In this document: positions 4,961 to 5,241 of the stretch, in pieces | Layout: every line of letters starts with the position of its first letter | Position numbering within the stretch: position 1 is the first letter of the stretch | Origin: Mycobacterium sp. | Lineage (GTDB): Bacteria > Actinomycetota > Actinomycetes > Mycobacteriales > Mycobacteriaceae | NCBI GenBank assembly: GCA_023264755.1 | Contig: JAHFVB010000035.1 | Span: 785-6,025 of the forward strand | Reading direction: 5' to 3' | Length of the DNA stretch: 5,241 nucleotides | Translations under genes and position numbers: made by a program | Notes under the pieces: model-generated | Seen by the model: the letters and a program-made list of their open reading frames with translations, nothing else | What the model was told of the DNA's origin: nothing | Databases searched by the model: none

Positions 4961-5241
4961 TCAGGGTGCTTCAGCAAAGGTGGTCTTGAGTTCTCCGACG
5001 ATGTCGTCCCAGAGTGGCTCGGGCAAATCGTGTCCCATTCCGTCGAACATGACCAGGCGGGAGCGGCGGATTGCCCGGGCGACGGCGCGCCCGCCGGCCG
5101 GCCGCATCAGCTTGTCCGCGCGGCCGTGGATCACCACCGTCGGCGCGATGATCGTCTTGTCGTAGGCCAGCAGGCTGCCGCTGCCCAGGATCGCCGCGAA
5201 GTGCCGGCCGACGCCGGCCGGGTAGTACGACCGGTCGTAGC
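4961..5241 (-). CDS. lipG: LipG-type alpha/beta hydrolase, 3' part (starts beyond right edge)
   Basis: The last 92 codons of a gene entering from the right edge, ending at TGA 4963-4961. The fragment reads from YDRSYYPAGVGRHF through IIAPTVVIHGRADKLMRP and MFDGMGHDLPEPLWDDIV to FAEAP. TVVIHGRADKLM is the strand and loop carrying the catalytic Asp of an alpha/beta hydrolase, and GMGHDLP carries the catalytic His. The nucleophile elbow lies outside the window. This ending matches my recollection of LipG, the esterase/lipase encoded immediately upstream of the mmaA genes in M. tuberculosis, and the gene order here is the same. LipG-type enzymes hydrolyse acyl esters or thioesters; the native substrate is not established from this sequence. 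It is followed after 117 bases by methyltransferase D, so co-transcription is possible. Confidence 0.85.
   Translation of the reverse strand, partial: YDRSYYPAGVGRHFAAILGSGSLLAYDKTIIAPTVVIHGRADKLMRPAGGRAVARAIRRSRLVMFDGMGHDLPEPLWDDIVGELKTTFAEAP

Noticed and set aside
1..5241. tRNA, rRNA, CRISPR array, insertion sequence or prophage signs
   Set aside because: No cloverleaf-like segment, no regularly spaced short repeats, and no transposase or terminal inverted repeats were seen. The repeats present come from paralogous genes.

Overview
The window looks like a chromosomal segment of a non-tuberculous mycobacterium (Mycobacterium or Mycolicibacterium). The DNA is GC-rich, and a run of mycolic-acid S-adenosylmethionine methyltransferases of the MmaA/CmaA family sits next to a lipG-type hydrolase. 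This resembles the lipG-mmaA1-mmaA2-mmaA3-mmaA4 locus of M. tuberculosis, but here only three methyltransferase genes lie between lipG and the end of the cluster.

Layout from left to right: (1) 1-165, minus strand, the 5' part of a small YCII/DGPF-domain gene that runs off the left edge. (2) 166-301, a divergent regulatory gap with a perfect 15-bp palindrome placed between plausible -35 and -10 boxes of the YCII gene. (3) 302-1843, plus strand, a secreted or membrane-anchored PE-PPE-domain serine hydrolase with a lysine-rich tail. (4) 1866-1921, a long hairpin that can act as a bidirectional terminator between convergent genes. (5) 2823-1927, 3865-2957 and 4843-3965, all minus strand, three paralogous mycolate methyltransferases. 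The most downstream is a hydroxymycolate synthase (MmaA4/Hma type) and the other two are of the cyclopropane-synthase/MmaA2 type. (6) 5241-4961, minus strand, the 3' end of lipG. No gene-free stretch exceeds 300 bases.

On the minus strand transcription runs lipG, methyltransferase D (4843-3965), C (3865-2957), B (2823-1927). By family knowledge, these enzymes modify double bonds of the meromycolate chain during FAS-II elongation. B would introduce the methyl-branched hydroxyl group that leads to oxygenated mycolates, while C and D would form cyclopropanes or related methyl modifications.

The genes are spaced by 99-133 bases, not overlapped. Each gap carries an almost identical box (CC[CG]CGTAGC[AG]T on the minus strand) 73-78 bases before the start codon. 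This suggests that each gene has its own related promoter, which is the most interesting unexplained signal in the window. C and D also share leader sequence and long identical coding blocks, as expected from tandem duplication that included the upstream region. Nothing here amounts to a clearly new biological system; the novelty lies in regulatory detail, the altered end of C, and the tail of the PE-PPE hydrolase.
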